Source: Adenanthera pavonina
Lineage: Eukaryota > Streptophyta > Magnoliopsida > Fabales > Fabaceae
Direction: 5' to 3'
DNA: 64,000 nt
Assembly (NCBI GenBank): GCA_026686845.1
Contig: JAIVEN010000004.1
Location: 22,414,827 to 22,478,826 of the forward strand
Position 1 is the first letter of the stretch. Each line of letters starts with the position of its first letter. The notes beneath the pieces are model-generated. The model did not search any database. It saw only the letters and a list, made by a program, of their open reading frames with translations, and had not been told where the DNA came from. The position numbers and the translations under genes were made by a program. Shown one piece after another: positions 11,875 to 23,146 of the stretch.

Positions 11875-14072
11875 CTAGGGTACCGCATGATTACTAGCAT
11901 ACGGAAACGGTGCTGGTATGTGAATAACCATCACTGGATCCTTCTCGTGTGTAGCTGCATGAGCGGTTGAGTTTATGACCAGGAGGGATCCCGTCGAGCT
12001 CAGCTTAAGTGTCGGTTCGTTAATGAACGAAGGATAAGATTCTGCTCTCTCCAAGAAGGGCAATTGCTTACTACTTCCTAGAGTCGGAGCTTGCGCGTTG
12101 ATCACAAGGAATGACCCCTTCGACTTGTCAATGATTGGCAACCCGCTTTGTTCCTCCGTCATGCATACGGATTCATCTCTTGATGTTCCCCTTTCAATTC
12201 TGATAATCCCCAGCACCATTATCTTTCGCACAACTTCCTTGAACACCTCACAACCCTCAATGTCATGATCTACGTTTCCCCGGTGGTACTCACAAGAGTA
12301 GGGACCGCAGTTATCGATTATACCCGGCTTTCCCCCGTCATAAAGGACATGTCCCGCTTCTTCAAGGTGATCAAATATTTCTTTCATAGTAACTTGGAGC
12401 GCATTTGGGTCTTTAATCAACCTGATGTCTTCTTCAATAACACAGACCTGTTTCCCCTTGTCATGCTCCAGAAGGGGATTTGAGATTATATTCGGATTGT
12501 TGTCCCGCCGTACACTGATATAATTATTATCCAAAAGATTCAACACGTTCTTCCGAAAAGCATCGCATCGATCGATTGAATGTCCCACCGCTCCCATATG
12601 ATATTCACAAGTCTCATTCGGATTATACCAAGCAGGGAAAGGTGGTTGCCAAGGTTTTACAGGACGAGGACCCATAAGCTTCTTTTCCACTAACTCCTTG
12701 AAAAGCTCTAATTTAGAGACATTGAAGTCAGGTAACGGGCGGTTATCTCTCAGGGGGCGAACGACTTTGTAATCCATACTTGGGTGCAAGACATTCGCTT
12801 GCTGAATGGGATGAGGTGGTGGGACTGGTTGAAGATGTTGGATAGGTTGAGCAAAAGGGGCTCTAGATTGATAGGGAGCATGTTGCATGCGTGCCCCAGG
12901 TGTAAAAGGTTATGGATATCGAGGTTGTGAGTTATATGGAGGGTATTGTGGTTTATATGAAGGTCTGAGCGACTGTTGGTAAGGGTCTGATACATGATTC
13001 ACATCGCTGTCTTTCTTTTTAACGCCCTGCCCTTTCCTATTTTTGGGGTGTGCACTCTCCAACCTCCCATCCCGAATGTTAGTGTCAATCCTTTCACCTA
13101 CCTCAATGAGGTCGGTGAAATATTTAACATGGGTTCTCAGCATGATTCTGAAGTAGGGCTCTCCCAGCGTGTCAATAAAGTAAGAACACAACTCGAACTC
13201 CGTTAAAGGAGGTTGAACTTCTGAAGCTAAGGCTCGCCAACGTTGCGCGTACTCCTTGAAGGACTCAGCGGGTTTCTTCCTCAATCCTTTCAGCTGCTCC
13301 CTAGTAGGAGCTGAATTCAATTGAATTGGTATTGTCTCATAAAGACATCCATCAGATCCCTCCATTTCTTTAGTCTAGAGTGATCTAACTTCATGTACCA
13401 ATGTAGAGCAGCCCCAGTGAGACTTTCATGAAAGAAATGGATGAGGAATTTCTCCTCCCTGGACCATACTGACATCCTGGTACAGTATGTCTTCAGATGA
13501 TAATGCGGGTCCCCATTACCATTATATTTGTTGAAGTCCGGGATCTTAAACTCTTTCGGAATAATCACATCCGGAGCTTGGCATAGTTCATCCAAATCGA
13601 GGGATTTATGCTCCATTACTCTCTGTGGTGCCCGTAGCTGATCTCTCATTTCCGACACCTCCTCTTTCAAGCTGACCTTATCAGGGATTTCACCACCATG
13701 AGAATACATATTATCGTGAGGTGGATTCTGAGCCACGAAGGCTATGACATTCTCTGGGTTATGGACATCATGGGTATATGCATATCCCTGATCCCATTCC
13801 TGGAATCCCTGCCTACCAACCCCTGGGGTTAGGATAGGTGGCAGCCTGTTCTGATCGTTATCAGTTGCATCGGGTATCCCTTCCGCGCTCATACCATGTG
13901 GTTGAGCAATATTGGCATTAACGGCATGCCTTCTTCCATTCGTGTTCATGCCCTGAAGCATTTTCATCATTTGTTCCATTTGAGTATGCAAGCCACTAAG
14001 CTGACCCTTCAAATCCCCTACTTCTTCCTCTAATCTCCGTTCCACGTCGGAAAGATGACTTTCCATTGCCAT
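11875..14072 (-). pseudogene. Gag of the Tat/Ogre element, with a frameshift and a stop
   Basis: Capsid protein of the element's particle. From ATG 14072: a short coiled coil (LEEEVGDLKGQLSGLHTQM), a linker, then the retrotransposon gag domain (FNKYNGNGDPHYHLKTYC, LTGAALHWYMKL, KGLRKKPAESFKEYAQRWR). Two zinc-knuckle-like motifs of the pattern C-x2-H-x5-H-x4-C follow (CEYHMGAVGHSIDRC near 12580, CEYHRGNVDHDIEGC near 12270). A 5-bp insertion near 13317-13330 shifts the frame in the middle of the gag domain. TAA at 12910-12912 and TAG at 11875-11877 interrupt it further. A pyrimidine-rich AG upstream (near 14157) could be a splice acceptor for a gag transcript, but this is inference. Confidence 0.85.
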
Positions 14073-14474
14073 TGCTTTTGTTCTTGCCCGAGTTAAATGG
14101 ATTCTTTGCGGGCGATGTGTAAGGTTAACTGGATTCCTTTTAATCGGCGCAATGTTGTCCTACTTTCAAGAAAAAGAAAATAAATTAATTATTTTTACCT
14201 TACCATTACTTAGGTACCAGTGAATTATAATAGGTGTTAGCATAAGTTTCTCGACAAAGTGACTTTGGATCCATGTTGGCATTCGTCATAATTATCCATG
14301 AAACTCCCTCAAGTTTCCCCCGATACATATTGTATTCGGGGAGTCGTGAGGTTGACAATCAATTCATAAGAACTCATGTTACTTTATAAATGATGTCTAT
14401 AAATGGAGGGCACAGGTGGGATCAAAAGCTTTAATTTCATATGGTTCAATACATCATCATGAATCATAACTACA

Positions 14475-16409
14475 TCACCAAGTATGAGCCAGAAATCTTA
14501 ATTCTTTGACAAGCTCTTTACATAATGAAAAGAAATCTGATATTTCTGCAGAAGTACTAAAGGGATGGAATTTTTGCTCCGCTTGCTCATAAACATCGGA
14601 GAATTTGGGGATGCTTGAATTCACCAACATAATTAGCCTTTCAGTGCGATCTCTCCACCTATCTGACTCCATCGCCCTTTCTGAATAAAGGGTTCTCCAA
14701 TTTTCCATTGCATCAGCATGTTGTTGCACTTGTTCAAGCAACCTCTTGATTGTAGCTGATGAATCCATTCTAACGGCTGCTAACTCATTCACCTTATCCT
14801 CCAACTGCTTAGCGACCAGCTCCAACTCATGTGATGAACTTTGTAATGAACGGAGTTCTTGTACTTCTTTCTCAAGTACATCCCTTTCTTTCACAGCTTG
14901 CATCAACCGCCTCCGATTGTTCTTCATCCTCTCGTCATTCTCCTCCATATGCGCATTCACATCCTTAATTGTTCGTTTGAGCTTCAGATTTTCCTCCTTC
15001 AATCTCTTCACCTCCAAGCTTACCTCACAAGCTTCTCGTTTCCTCATTTCCTCCACTGTCTCTTGTAAGGCCGTATATTCATTCTGCAAACAACTCCAAG
15101 CCTCTTTCCGTTCATTATCTGCCCTCGCCAACTTTTCCAATTCTTCTTCCTTCTTTTGAAGCTGTTTGACTAGCTCCTTGTTTACTTCCCCCTTATTACC
15201 ACAGAGCAAAGGATCGGGAGGTGCAAAAGTTGGGTTGACTCCCTTAATCCTTTCTGACAACCAGACTTGGTATTCTTCCGTGGCATATATTCGGCGTGCA
15301 CCCAATTCTAGGCGCCCTTTATATATTACTTTACTCCAAGCACTCACCACATTTTGACTTATCTTTATTGTAGAATCATCATGTTGGAAGTGTATCATGT
15401 GAACCACGGCTTCTGAGGGAGCCTTTTGTGGGAAGGCATATTGTCTCAATAGCAACATCGGGTTATAATTTATCACTCCCCGTGGACCCATTAACGGCAC
15501 ATTTAGGAAGCCCCCACAGCAATAGATTATTTCATCCTTCCACCACCATGCCAATCTCCAACGGATACTTTCTGCTCTGAGCTGGCCAAAAACTTCGATC
15601 CACCCCTCACGATCGCATTTGGCTTTTCCTTCTTGGTTTCTGAATGATGCGAGAGGGGAGGAATTATCCTTTTCTCCTTCTTGGAGTCTCCTTCCATATA
15701 GGTGATTCATGACCCACACATACAATAATTGGAGACAACATCTAATTCTCCCTCCCTTCTTAGTATGGCAAAAGCTCAAGGTCATATAAGTCTCTGACAA
15801 TATTGCAGGTACTGGATTCACCTGATGATGCTCTACCATATGAAACACACTGATGGCATGTCTGTCAATCACCCCCTTTGCAAATGGGAACAAAATTATC
15901 CCATAGACTATCATGGCAAGCACCCTGTTATAAACTACCCACTTCTCCTGTTCAACCAGCTCTTTCAGACGTGTTTCCATAAACTCCCTTGAGACCCCTT
16001 CTACGCTCTTGGTAGAGATGAAGTGCACCTTGTCTATACTGATTTCCAAAAGCTTCGCTATCACTGTGTTCGAAGCCACATATCCTGGGTATCTATAGAC
16101 ACGATCTCCCCTGTTTAGCGGTAAGCTTAAGAGCTCTCCATACTCTTCTATGGTCGGTGCCATCTGGAAATCTGGAAACGTGAAGCATCTCAAGGTGTCA
16201 TCCCAATATTGTCCCAGTACAGAAAGCACTTGTGTCTGGACGGGTACATTGAGTAGCTCTAGTATGTCCCCATATCTTTTCCTGGAGTCTGACAAGAGGT
16301 TACCCTTGATACGCCGAGAAAATTTCTTCAGACTATCAATTGACTCCACAACTACTTCCAACCTGAGCCCCTTCCCACCATAGGTTAACCCTGTTGGTCT
16401 TGGATCCAT
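14475..16409 (-). CDS. ORF1 of the Tat/Ogre element (extra ORF upstream of gag), intact
   Basis: Encodes about 644 aa from ATG 16409; two earlier codons are open but start with GTG. The N-terminal 370 residues resemble the plant retroelement domain related to the plant mobile domain/aminotransferase-like proteins (DILELLNVPVQTQVLSVLGQYWD, FQMAPTIEEYGELLSLPL, ILFPFAKGVID). From about residue 410 to 560 the protein is a long, highly charged coiled coil (KELVKQLQKKEEELEKL onward). The biochemical role is unknown; an extra ORF at this position is typical of Ogre elements. Unlike gag-pol it has no stop or frameshift. It is followed by a 400-bp spacer before gag. Confidence is high for the assignment, low for any function. 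Confidence 0.85.
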   Translation of the reverse strand: MDPRPTGLTYGGKGLRLEVVVESIDSLKKFSRRIKGNLLSDSRKRYGDILELLNVPVQTQVLSVLGQYWDDTLRCFTFPDFQMAPTIEEYGELLSLPLNRGDRVYRYPGYVASNTVIAKLLEISIDKVHFISTKSVEGVSREFMETRLKELVEQEKWVVYNRVLAMIVYGIILFPFAKGVIDRHAISVFHMVEHHQVNPVPAILSETYMTLSFCHTKKGGRIRCCLQLLYVWVMNHLYGRRLQEGEKDNSSPLASFRNQEGKAKCDREGWIEVFGQLRAESIRWRLAWWWKDEIIYCCGGFLNVPLMGPRGVINYNPMLLLRQYAFPQKAPSEAVVHMIHFQHDDSTIKISQNVVSAWSKVIYKGRLELGARRIYATEEYQVWLSERIKGVNPTFAPPDPLLCGNKGEVNKELVKQLQKKEEELEKLARADNERKEAWSCLQNEYTALQETVEEMRKREACEVSLEVKRLKEENLKLKRTIKDVNAHMEENDERMKNNRRRLMQAVKERDVLEKEVQELRSLQSSSHELELVAKQLEDKVNELAAVRMDSSATIKRLLEQVQQHADAMENWRTLYSERAMESDRWRDRTERLIMLVNSSIPKFSDVYEQAEQKFHPFSTSAEISDFFSLCKELVKELRFLAHTW

Positions 16410-17428
16410 GATCACTTTTGTGTCTTTAACTTATGCTAACTTTTCCTGATAATTCACCAGTTTCCTGAGCAAAAAAAGGCAAAAAGAATAAAAGATGAGA
16501 TAAAAACAACCATGAATTCGATTAGTTAAAATATTATTAGGCCCCCGTTTAACAGTCGTAATAATTTCTCTCCTTAAAGATCCTTATTGAATTCTCAAGG
16601 AAACAGAAACGAGTCCTCGTATCGTGAAGGACAAGGTCTCTCCATGAATGAGGTATAAAAATAATAGAGGACCTATTAATATGATAACTGTTCCATTAAT
16701 GCAAAACTACATGAAAAGAAAATGCATGAGACTGGATATGCTCTCCCGTGTCCTACATTAGGTGCGTCCTAGGGTAGGATTCTTGGTTTTAACTGGCTGG
16801 CTTAACATCTAAGCTCCATCTACTATTACGTGCAGGATTCAGGATGATTCTATTTTCCAAAAAGGTTCCCAAGTTGCCCCCGTCATCAAGACAGGAACCC
16901 TATCCAGTAAACTTAATCCTTTGAGAGCTTTAATAGCCCTTCCCAGACTAGACTTAGCGAATAGGTAACAACTGGGTGAAATCTTCACAATGGTCTCTGG
17001 GAGCTTAATAGCCCCTCAAAGGCATTGTTACAAACTTCAACTATCCTAGGATACTCTAAGACCCGGGTATAGGGCCCATTATGTGTGTGAGGTTGGATAT
17101 GGAGGTGCATAGTGTGTGAAGGGAGCATACAAACCTCATGACCCAAACACTTCCCAAATTCCCCACCTGCAGATAAAACAGCAGATAAACAATATACAAA
17201 GAGATAACAGTCGTCTACCCTAGGGTTCATTCCACATGTTATCTATCCTAGCACATTTTATTCAACTCATAAATACATTTAAAAGCACGTGAATAGACAA
17301 AATTACCAAGCATGTTATCTACCCTAATCATGTGAGGCAACCAACATTGAGATAAAAGTGCAACCAAAGATAAACACAAAGCCATAAAAAGATGCATGAC
17401 CAACCTATATAGGCTTGACTCTCAAACC
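16410..17428 (-). other. 5' leader of the Tat/Ogre element
   Basis: About 1 kb between PBS and ORF1, without a convincing gene. Short open frames are present (for example 16985-17230), but none looks like protein. It would hold the packaging signal, which I cannot point to. Confidence 0.6.
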
Positions 17429-17446
17429 TCCCCAGTGGAGTCGCCA
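17429..17446 (-). other. Primer binding site (tRNA-Arg type)
   Basis: The minus strand reads TGGCGACTCCACTGGGGA three bases inside the 5' LTR end (TGTGACA, then AAT, then the PBS). It closely matches the PBS I recall for Ogre elements, which pairs with the 3' end of a tRNA-Arg. It fixes the inner boundary of the 5' LTR at 17450. Confidence 0.8.
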
Positions 17447-17449
17447 AAT

Positions 17450-20400
17450 TGTCACACCCGAAGATGCAACGCGGATGGCGCGGAGAAAAAATAAAAAGAG
17501 GGAGAAACCAGCCCGCCTGACGGGAGGCCGATTTCGAAGGGAGTCGCCACCAAAATTTTAAGGGAAATTTTGGAAAACCGAAATAAAAAACAAAAAGGGA
17601 TAAGGATGGTCTGCGAATCAGAGTTGAGTTCGGGAGTACGATTGTGAGTGGGGAAGGTGTTAGGCACCCCCACAACACCCGTTCCTAATAACGGTTACCT
17701 TAGATTGATCATGCAATTTTTATGGCTTTTAAGAATTATTTTGGTTGCTCTTTTACCACTCACATGCAAAAATAAATATAAAAATAAGAAAAATGTAAAA
17801 ATGTAAATAAAGAATAAAAATGAAAATATGAGAGGTTGGAAAAAACAAAATAAGAGAAAAATATTATTTATTTACAAAAGTGGACTTGACCCAGAATGAG
17901 AGTCTGGGGCCTACGTACCTTGCGATAGGGATCAAAGTCGACGTAGTTTGGAATAGAAATGCGTGTCATTGGGTTGATATTTTTTTTATTATATATATTC
18001 TTTGAAAAGAGAGGTTTATAGAAAATAATTTATCTTTCCACAAAGAAAATAATTTTTAGAATTGGTTTGTGTGTTTTTTTGAACCTTTATTTTTGGTTAG
18101 AAAAAGAAATATTTGAAGGCAGTTTTATTTTTATAAAAGAAAACCAATTGATTCATGTGGTGATTTTATCACTCACATTTACCCATTGATACCTAAGTGT
18201 CCATGTTAGTTTTACTCAAGACAAATAGGCACAGAAAGTCCGAAAAAAAAAAGCATATGTGGTGACTTTATCACTCACAAGTTACTGATCAATATTTAAA
18301 TACCCGCGATGTTTCCACTCGGGGCAAATAAGGGATGAGATCTCGAATGAAAAGAAGTTTTTTTTTTCATTTTATTATTATTATTATTTATTTATCTTTA
18401 CGAAATAAAAGACAATTAGAAATAAACAAATAATAATTTAAGGAAAGTACATAATTTTGATATGAATTATTTTTATAAAAATGGAAATAAACGAGATTCT
18501 TAAGAGGAAAGCATTAAGAAGAATTTAAAGTGTCATTTTTACATAAATTTCTAACAATAATCAATATATGTGGCAATTTTGTTGCTCACAAATTACTGAT
18601 TAATACTCAAATACTCCCGGTGTTACCACTCGGGACCAACAAGTGAATAAGATAAAAGTTAAAAAGAAATAAATTTTTATTTAAATTATTCCTATTAATT
18701 TTAAATTATGAGAAATGTGATTATAAAATTCCTCTTCTTTCCCTTTTTTTTTTTGAGAAATAAATAATTAATTTTTTTAAAAAAATTTTTTTTTTAATTC
18801 ATAGGAAATCCCTATAATATTCGAAGAAGGAAAACGAAATCACTTCATCAATTTTTTTTATTTATTATATTATTTATTATTATTATTTTGATTTTTTTTT
18901 CACTTCCTTCAATTTCTATGGTGAACATGGAGAAATCCTTCTTTATTTTCAAATTGAATAATATTCAAAAGGAAATAAGAGAGAAATTGTTACATATTTT
19001 ATTTCCTAAAATTTACTTTAAAATAAAGCCAAATTGCATATGGAGTAAAACCCAAAAGAAAAAAAAATAGAGGATATTTTATTGATTATTTTTAGTTTTT
19101 CATGCACGAACTTTAACACATATATGGGGTCAAAATTAACGGCACAAAGCATAAAGAGCCTCTAGAGTGTTCACATTCAAACCAACTAATCACATGTATG
19201 TTCCTTAAGTATATCTTTTTACTCAAGAGAATGTATGTAAGGCCAAGTAATTACAAAACAGAGGGTATTGCAGACATCCATTAAAGCGTGTGAGTCTAAT
19301 TTCAGTCACCCAGATCCAGTTTTCAATGAAAAACCATACAAGAACACAGACCAGGGAAGAGAGAAGCAACCAAAGACATGAGCAGTGCTATCAGGCATTT
19401 AGAATGAGGATTTTAAGCTAATATTCTAAACCAAACAGCACCCAAATCACAATTAACTTATCTCCTTCCCAAATGCTTCATCGAATGCCATTCAGGAGTA
19501 TCCCACAGGTACAAAATATGTTATCATTTCCACGTAACAAAACTCAGAAACCTCTCTTAAAGCTCAAACATCCTTTCTTTATAGGGGAAGAGGATAACTC
19601 AGAAATAAAGCGCAAAAAAAACCAATTATGATGCCCATGGAAGAGAAAAGAGACATTATTCTCAAAGAAAATCAAACACTTTAAAGAAAACTCAACAGAT
19701 CCTGAGAGGTGAGTTAAATTCATTCGTAGCATGCATGACGAGACAAAAGTGCAAACTACATTCTAATACCCAGTTTCAGTCCCTGGGCAGCAAAACAGAA
19801 TACCAAGTACATACTTCAGTTGACCAGCCATTTCATTCCTAAATTTATTCTAACTTGTTACATAAAGCTTAAAATTCAAAATGAAGATTACCAATTGAAG
19901 CCCTTAAATCGTAGACACTGATTATATGCCGTTGCCTTCCTTCTCTTTGTCTTTACCTTTGTTCAGAGCCTTCCCCTTAATCACCCAGTCCTCTGCTCCT
20001 CGGAGTACCTCCCTCGGACTCAATAATTCTCCACCCTGTCTCTGTCTCCGCCCCCTCAAAATTCTTCTCTCTTCAGATTTTTCAATGCCAAATCCCCCCC
20101 TTCTGTTTCATTGCTGAAGCCTTTTATAGATGACATTGTAAGTCCAGAAATACCTGAGTGCGTGGCCATTACCCTGCTTCCCCCTCCCCTTTTCTGCACT
20201 GCTCTGCTACTCCCCTGTATAACTTCATGCTTATCCACTACTTCCCTTGCCTCCACTACGCTGCGGTCCCAGTACTGTCAAAGCGCTCTCTCTCTCTTTC
20301 GTGCTCACCCGAAGGCTCCCTTACCTCCACTACTCTGCTGTGACAGAGTACGGATGAGTGGAGGGATTCTTCTTGTCCATTTCTGCCATCCTTTGCATTT

Positions 20401-21607
20401 GCCTTTTCTCGTAACCGTGGCACCCACGCGGCTCACGTACTCGCTTGATCCGGTCCTGACCCAAGATCCTCTGCCTTTAGTCCTTCCACCATTTCACCCG
20501 AGCTCCATCAACCTCTCCTTTCCTTCCCCTGCTCGAGCCCTCTCAATCTCGTGCCCGAGCTCTGGCTCCCTCAGTTTGAACTCGGACTCACAGATTCAAG
20601 CCCTAACCCTTTCTCTCTCTGAAACCCCGTCTTCATCTCTGAACCTCGTGGCCGAGCCCTAAGGTTCCCTCCGGCTCTAGTTCAGACTCCCTCGGCTCTG
20701 GTTCAGACCCTCTCGGCCCTGGCTCAGACCCTCTCGGCCCTGGTTCAGACCTTCCGCGGTCTTTCATCTTCACGGCTCCCTGCTCCTCTGACACCACCGA
20801 GCCCTAAGGCTCCTTCAGATTTACCCCCATCGGCAGCTCCCTCGGTGGTTTCCTTCAGCGTTCTTCGTGTCTTTCTCTTTCGTAACAACGTGGCCGAGCC
20901 CTAAGGCTCTTCCTCGGTTTCTCTCTCGGTGGCTTCCCCCGTGGCTATCTCTGAGCTCCTTCTGTTCTGAGCTCCCTCCACGGCCTCCTCTGTCCGTGTC
21001 TCACGCGGCCCACGGTGGCTCCCTCGGACACCCTCTCTCTCCAACTCTCTTCCTTCTCAGTTTCTCACTCGCGACTCCCTCAGTTTCTTTCCCTTCTCGG
21101 CCGGTGGCTCCCTCGGTTTTTCACTCGCAGCTCCCTCGGCTCTCTTCCTCACTGCTTCAGCTCTCACTCCGTGCTCATTCTTCTTCTTTCCTTCAGCTTC
21201 CTCGAGCCCTCTAGGGCTCCCTCTGCCTCTCTCGGTCATTTCCTCACCGAGCCCTCAAGGGCTCCTTCTGAACAACAGGCCTCATGTCACGAGCCCTCAA
21301 TTGGGCTCGTGACACATTGGGCTGAAATCATGATTTCAGCCCAATGTGTTCCCCCCCCCCTTTTTTTTGTTTGGATTTCAGGCCGACTTTTAGCCTGAAG
21401 CCCCTTTTTTTTTTTGAATTTTTGGGCTGCACTATGCCTAAAGCCCTTTTTTTTTCTTATTTTACTGTTTACTTATTTATATTTTCCTGTTTATTATATA
21501 TATTTTTATCATTTTATTTTTTTTTATTTTCTAAAAAAAAAAGAATTTTCTTAATAATAATTTTTTCATCTTTTATAAGAATGCTCGGATAAAATGGGGT
21601 GTTCACA
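17450..21607 (-). repeat. 5' LTR of the Tat/Ogre element, full length (4158 bp)
   Basis: On the minus strand it starts TGTGAACACCCC at 21607 and ends GGGTGTGACA at 17450, giving TG...CA ends. The outer 1.59 kb matches the partial 3' LTR at 1-1633. The inner part has AT-rich runs (18360-19080) and the diverged repeats at 18152-18640. It carries the element's promoter and polyadenylation signals, which I cannot place with confidence. The open frames inside are not protein-like. Confidence 0.9.
18152..18640. repeat. Three diverged copies of an about 75-bp motif within the LTR
   Basis: Copies near 18152, 18255 and 18563 share ATGTGGTGACTTTATCACTCAC, here read in two pieces as ATGTGGTGAC and TTATCACTCAC, then ACTGATCAATA, then a CC-rich piece with CCACTCGGG. 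They have diverged strongly from one another, so they predate this insertion and may be structural or regulatory parts of the LTR family. Confidence 0.6.
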
Positions 21608-21693
21608 AGGATACATTCAAAACTTCAATTGTGACATAAATTATTGCCTCAGCTTCCTTTCTGGGACACACCTTGATCCCCAAATCTCCTAAC
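21608..21693 (-). pseudogene. Exon-like remnant of a host gene cut by the Tat/Ogre insertion
   Basis: Directly outside the LTR, the minus strand shows a good acceptor (TTTCTGTTTAG, AG at 21695-21694) followed by 86 bases with an open frame encoding LGDLGIKVCPRKEAEAIIYV and eight more residues. It looks like coding exon sequence cut off by the element at 21607. I do not recognise the protein. If true, the continuation lies left of the element, outside this window. The evidence is one short frame and one splice site. Confidence 0.4.
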
Positions 21694-21773
21694 CTAAACA
21701 GAAATACAGCATCTATGTAACTAAAGACAACAAAACAATAATTTCAAATAATAAGCAGCAACCACTCTCATCC

Positions 21774-21860
21774 TTTTTTTTTGGCCAACAAACAAAGCAA
21801 TATTATTAAACCAAAGCTAGAAAGAAATACACCAACTAGTCCAAAACAAACAAACAAACC
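21774..21860 (-). mobile_element. Possible LINE 3' end with poly(A) tail
   Basis: The plus strand has a T run followed by GGCCAACAAACAAAGCAATA, so the minus strand ends TTTGTTTGTTGGCC plus poly(A). This is the form of plant L1-type LINE 3' ends. No reverse transcriptase is visible and no TSD could be found, so the extent is uncertain. The same GTTGG(C)C-A(n) end recurs in the micro-insertions listed elsewhere. Confidence 0.35.
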
Positions 21861-22353
21861 AAAGAACATAAACGAAAATATAATAAGATCAACCAACTAC
21901 CTCTCGAACAACATCCAAACTAGTAAAGCCATCAGCCAAACCAACAACACCAGTCACCCAAACCAACAACGCCAATCCCAAAATCAAGAGCAACCTAAAC
22001 AAAAAGTGGGGGTTCAACAATCCATCCTAACGGTTATACCTTTTTATAGGCATCTTTAGTAAGCAAATCTTCACAAACCAACAAAGATGCTATCTATCCT
22101 CCCACCTCCAAATACCAACATAGAATTGCACATGCACATGAAATTAGGGAACATTTAAAGAAGAAAATCCTCACAAATCACTTATGAAAGATCAAAGAAA
22201 CATACTACAATGGGAATTCTCAGTAAGAAGAGTAGAGGAGAACCTCATACAAACAGAAATGAGATGAGAGTTCTCAAAAACAAATCGAGAGTTAAGAGCA
22301 TTTGGCTTCGCTATATAAAAAGCAAAAACAAAATTAAGGACAAAAGAAACTTA

Positions 22354-22528
22354 GGGCTAATGTGTCAATGGGAAGCTTTCCATTAAATTTCACTAGTTGC
22401 AAATTCCATATAGAGAACAAAACAGAAGACAAGGAAGTTGAAAATGAGCCTTCAAATGAAGATGTAGCTGTGGAAGCCAAAAGCCTTACCCGCTTACAAG
22501 CTGCAATTGCCGACATCAGATACAATCC
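22354..22528 (-). pseudogene. Exon-like unit 1 (donor lost)
   Basis: Open for about 58 codons (ends SIWNLQLVKFNGKLPIDTLA). The acceptor TTTAG precedes it, but the bases that form the GTAAG donor in units 2 and 3 are deleted here, so the frame runs on. No recognised protein family. Confidence 0.4.
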
Positions 22529-22969
22529 CTAAATCCTGAGAATGGAGGCAATAAGAGAAGAATAGGGACTTAGGCTTACATTAAAATTGAAAAAGGATGT
22601 CTTGAAATTTATAAATAGTTTCAACTTCTATTGGTGATAAAGCTCTGTTACTGATCACATACTCAAAATACATTATCATAGCCCTAAAAATCTTAAAGCT
22701 TTGCTACCAATGTAAACTATAAGGCAGGAGATACAAAAAATGATATCCCATTGAGAATTAGGGAATAATTAAAAAATAAAATCCTCACAAATCACTCATG
22801 AAAGATCAAAGAAACACACTCCAATGGAAACTCTCACCATAAAGAGTAGACGAGAACCTCATATAAATGGAGAGGAGATGAGAGCTCTCGAAATTAAAGA
22901 AAGAGTTAAGAGCATTTGGCTTTCATATAGATAAAGCAAAAAAAAAAATTAAGGACATAAGAAACTTAC

Positions 22970-23146
22970 CAAGGCTAATATATCAACAAGAAGTTTTTCA
23001 TTAAATTTCACTAGTTGAGAATTCCATTTGGAGAACAAAATAGAAGACAAGGAAGCTAATAATGTGCCTTCAAACGAAGATGGAGCTATCAAAGCCGAAA
23101 GCCCTACCTGCCTACAAGCTGTAATTACCGCCATCAGATTCAATCC
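22970..23146 (-). pseudogene. Exon-like unit 2
   Basis: Exactly 177 nt (59 codons), open throughout, starting GLNLMAVITACRQ and ending EKLLVDILAL. It is preceded by TTTAG and followed by GTAAGT, a consensus donor. Both ends are in phase 0, so the segment could be skipped or repeated without shifting a reading frame. Mildly hydrophobic with a conserved SKWNSQLVK core. Protein not recognised. Confidence 0.45.

Larger units (their letters stand above)
1..21607 (-). mobile_element. Giant Tat/Ogre-type Ty3/gypsy LTR retrotransposon
   Basis: Copy-and-paste retroelement read on the minus strand. In its own order it shows a 5' LTR (17450-21607), PBS (17429-17446), extra ORF1 (14475-16409), gag (14072 down to 11875), protease plus G-patch, a predicted intron (10260-10528), RT, two RNase H regions, integrase (to 4244), a 3' UTR with a tandem array, polypurine tract, and the start of the 3' LTR (1-1633). 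ORF1 upstream of gag, an intron between protease and RT, a second RNase H, no chromodomain and LTRs above 4 kb are hallmarks of the Ogre/Tat lineage. If the 3' LTR is as long as the 5' LTR, the element starts about 2.57 kb left of the window and is about 24 kb long, including a nested 2.56 kb solo LTR. Gag-pol carries stops and a frameshift, so this copy is not autonomous. The left TSD lies outside the window. Confidence 0.93.
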
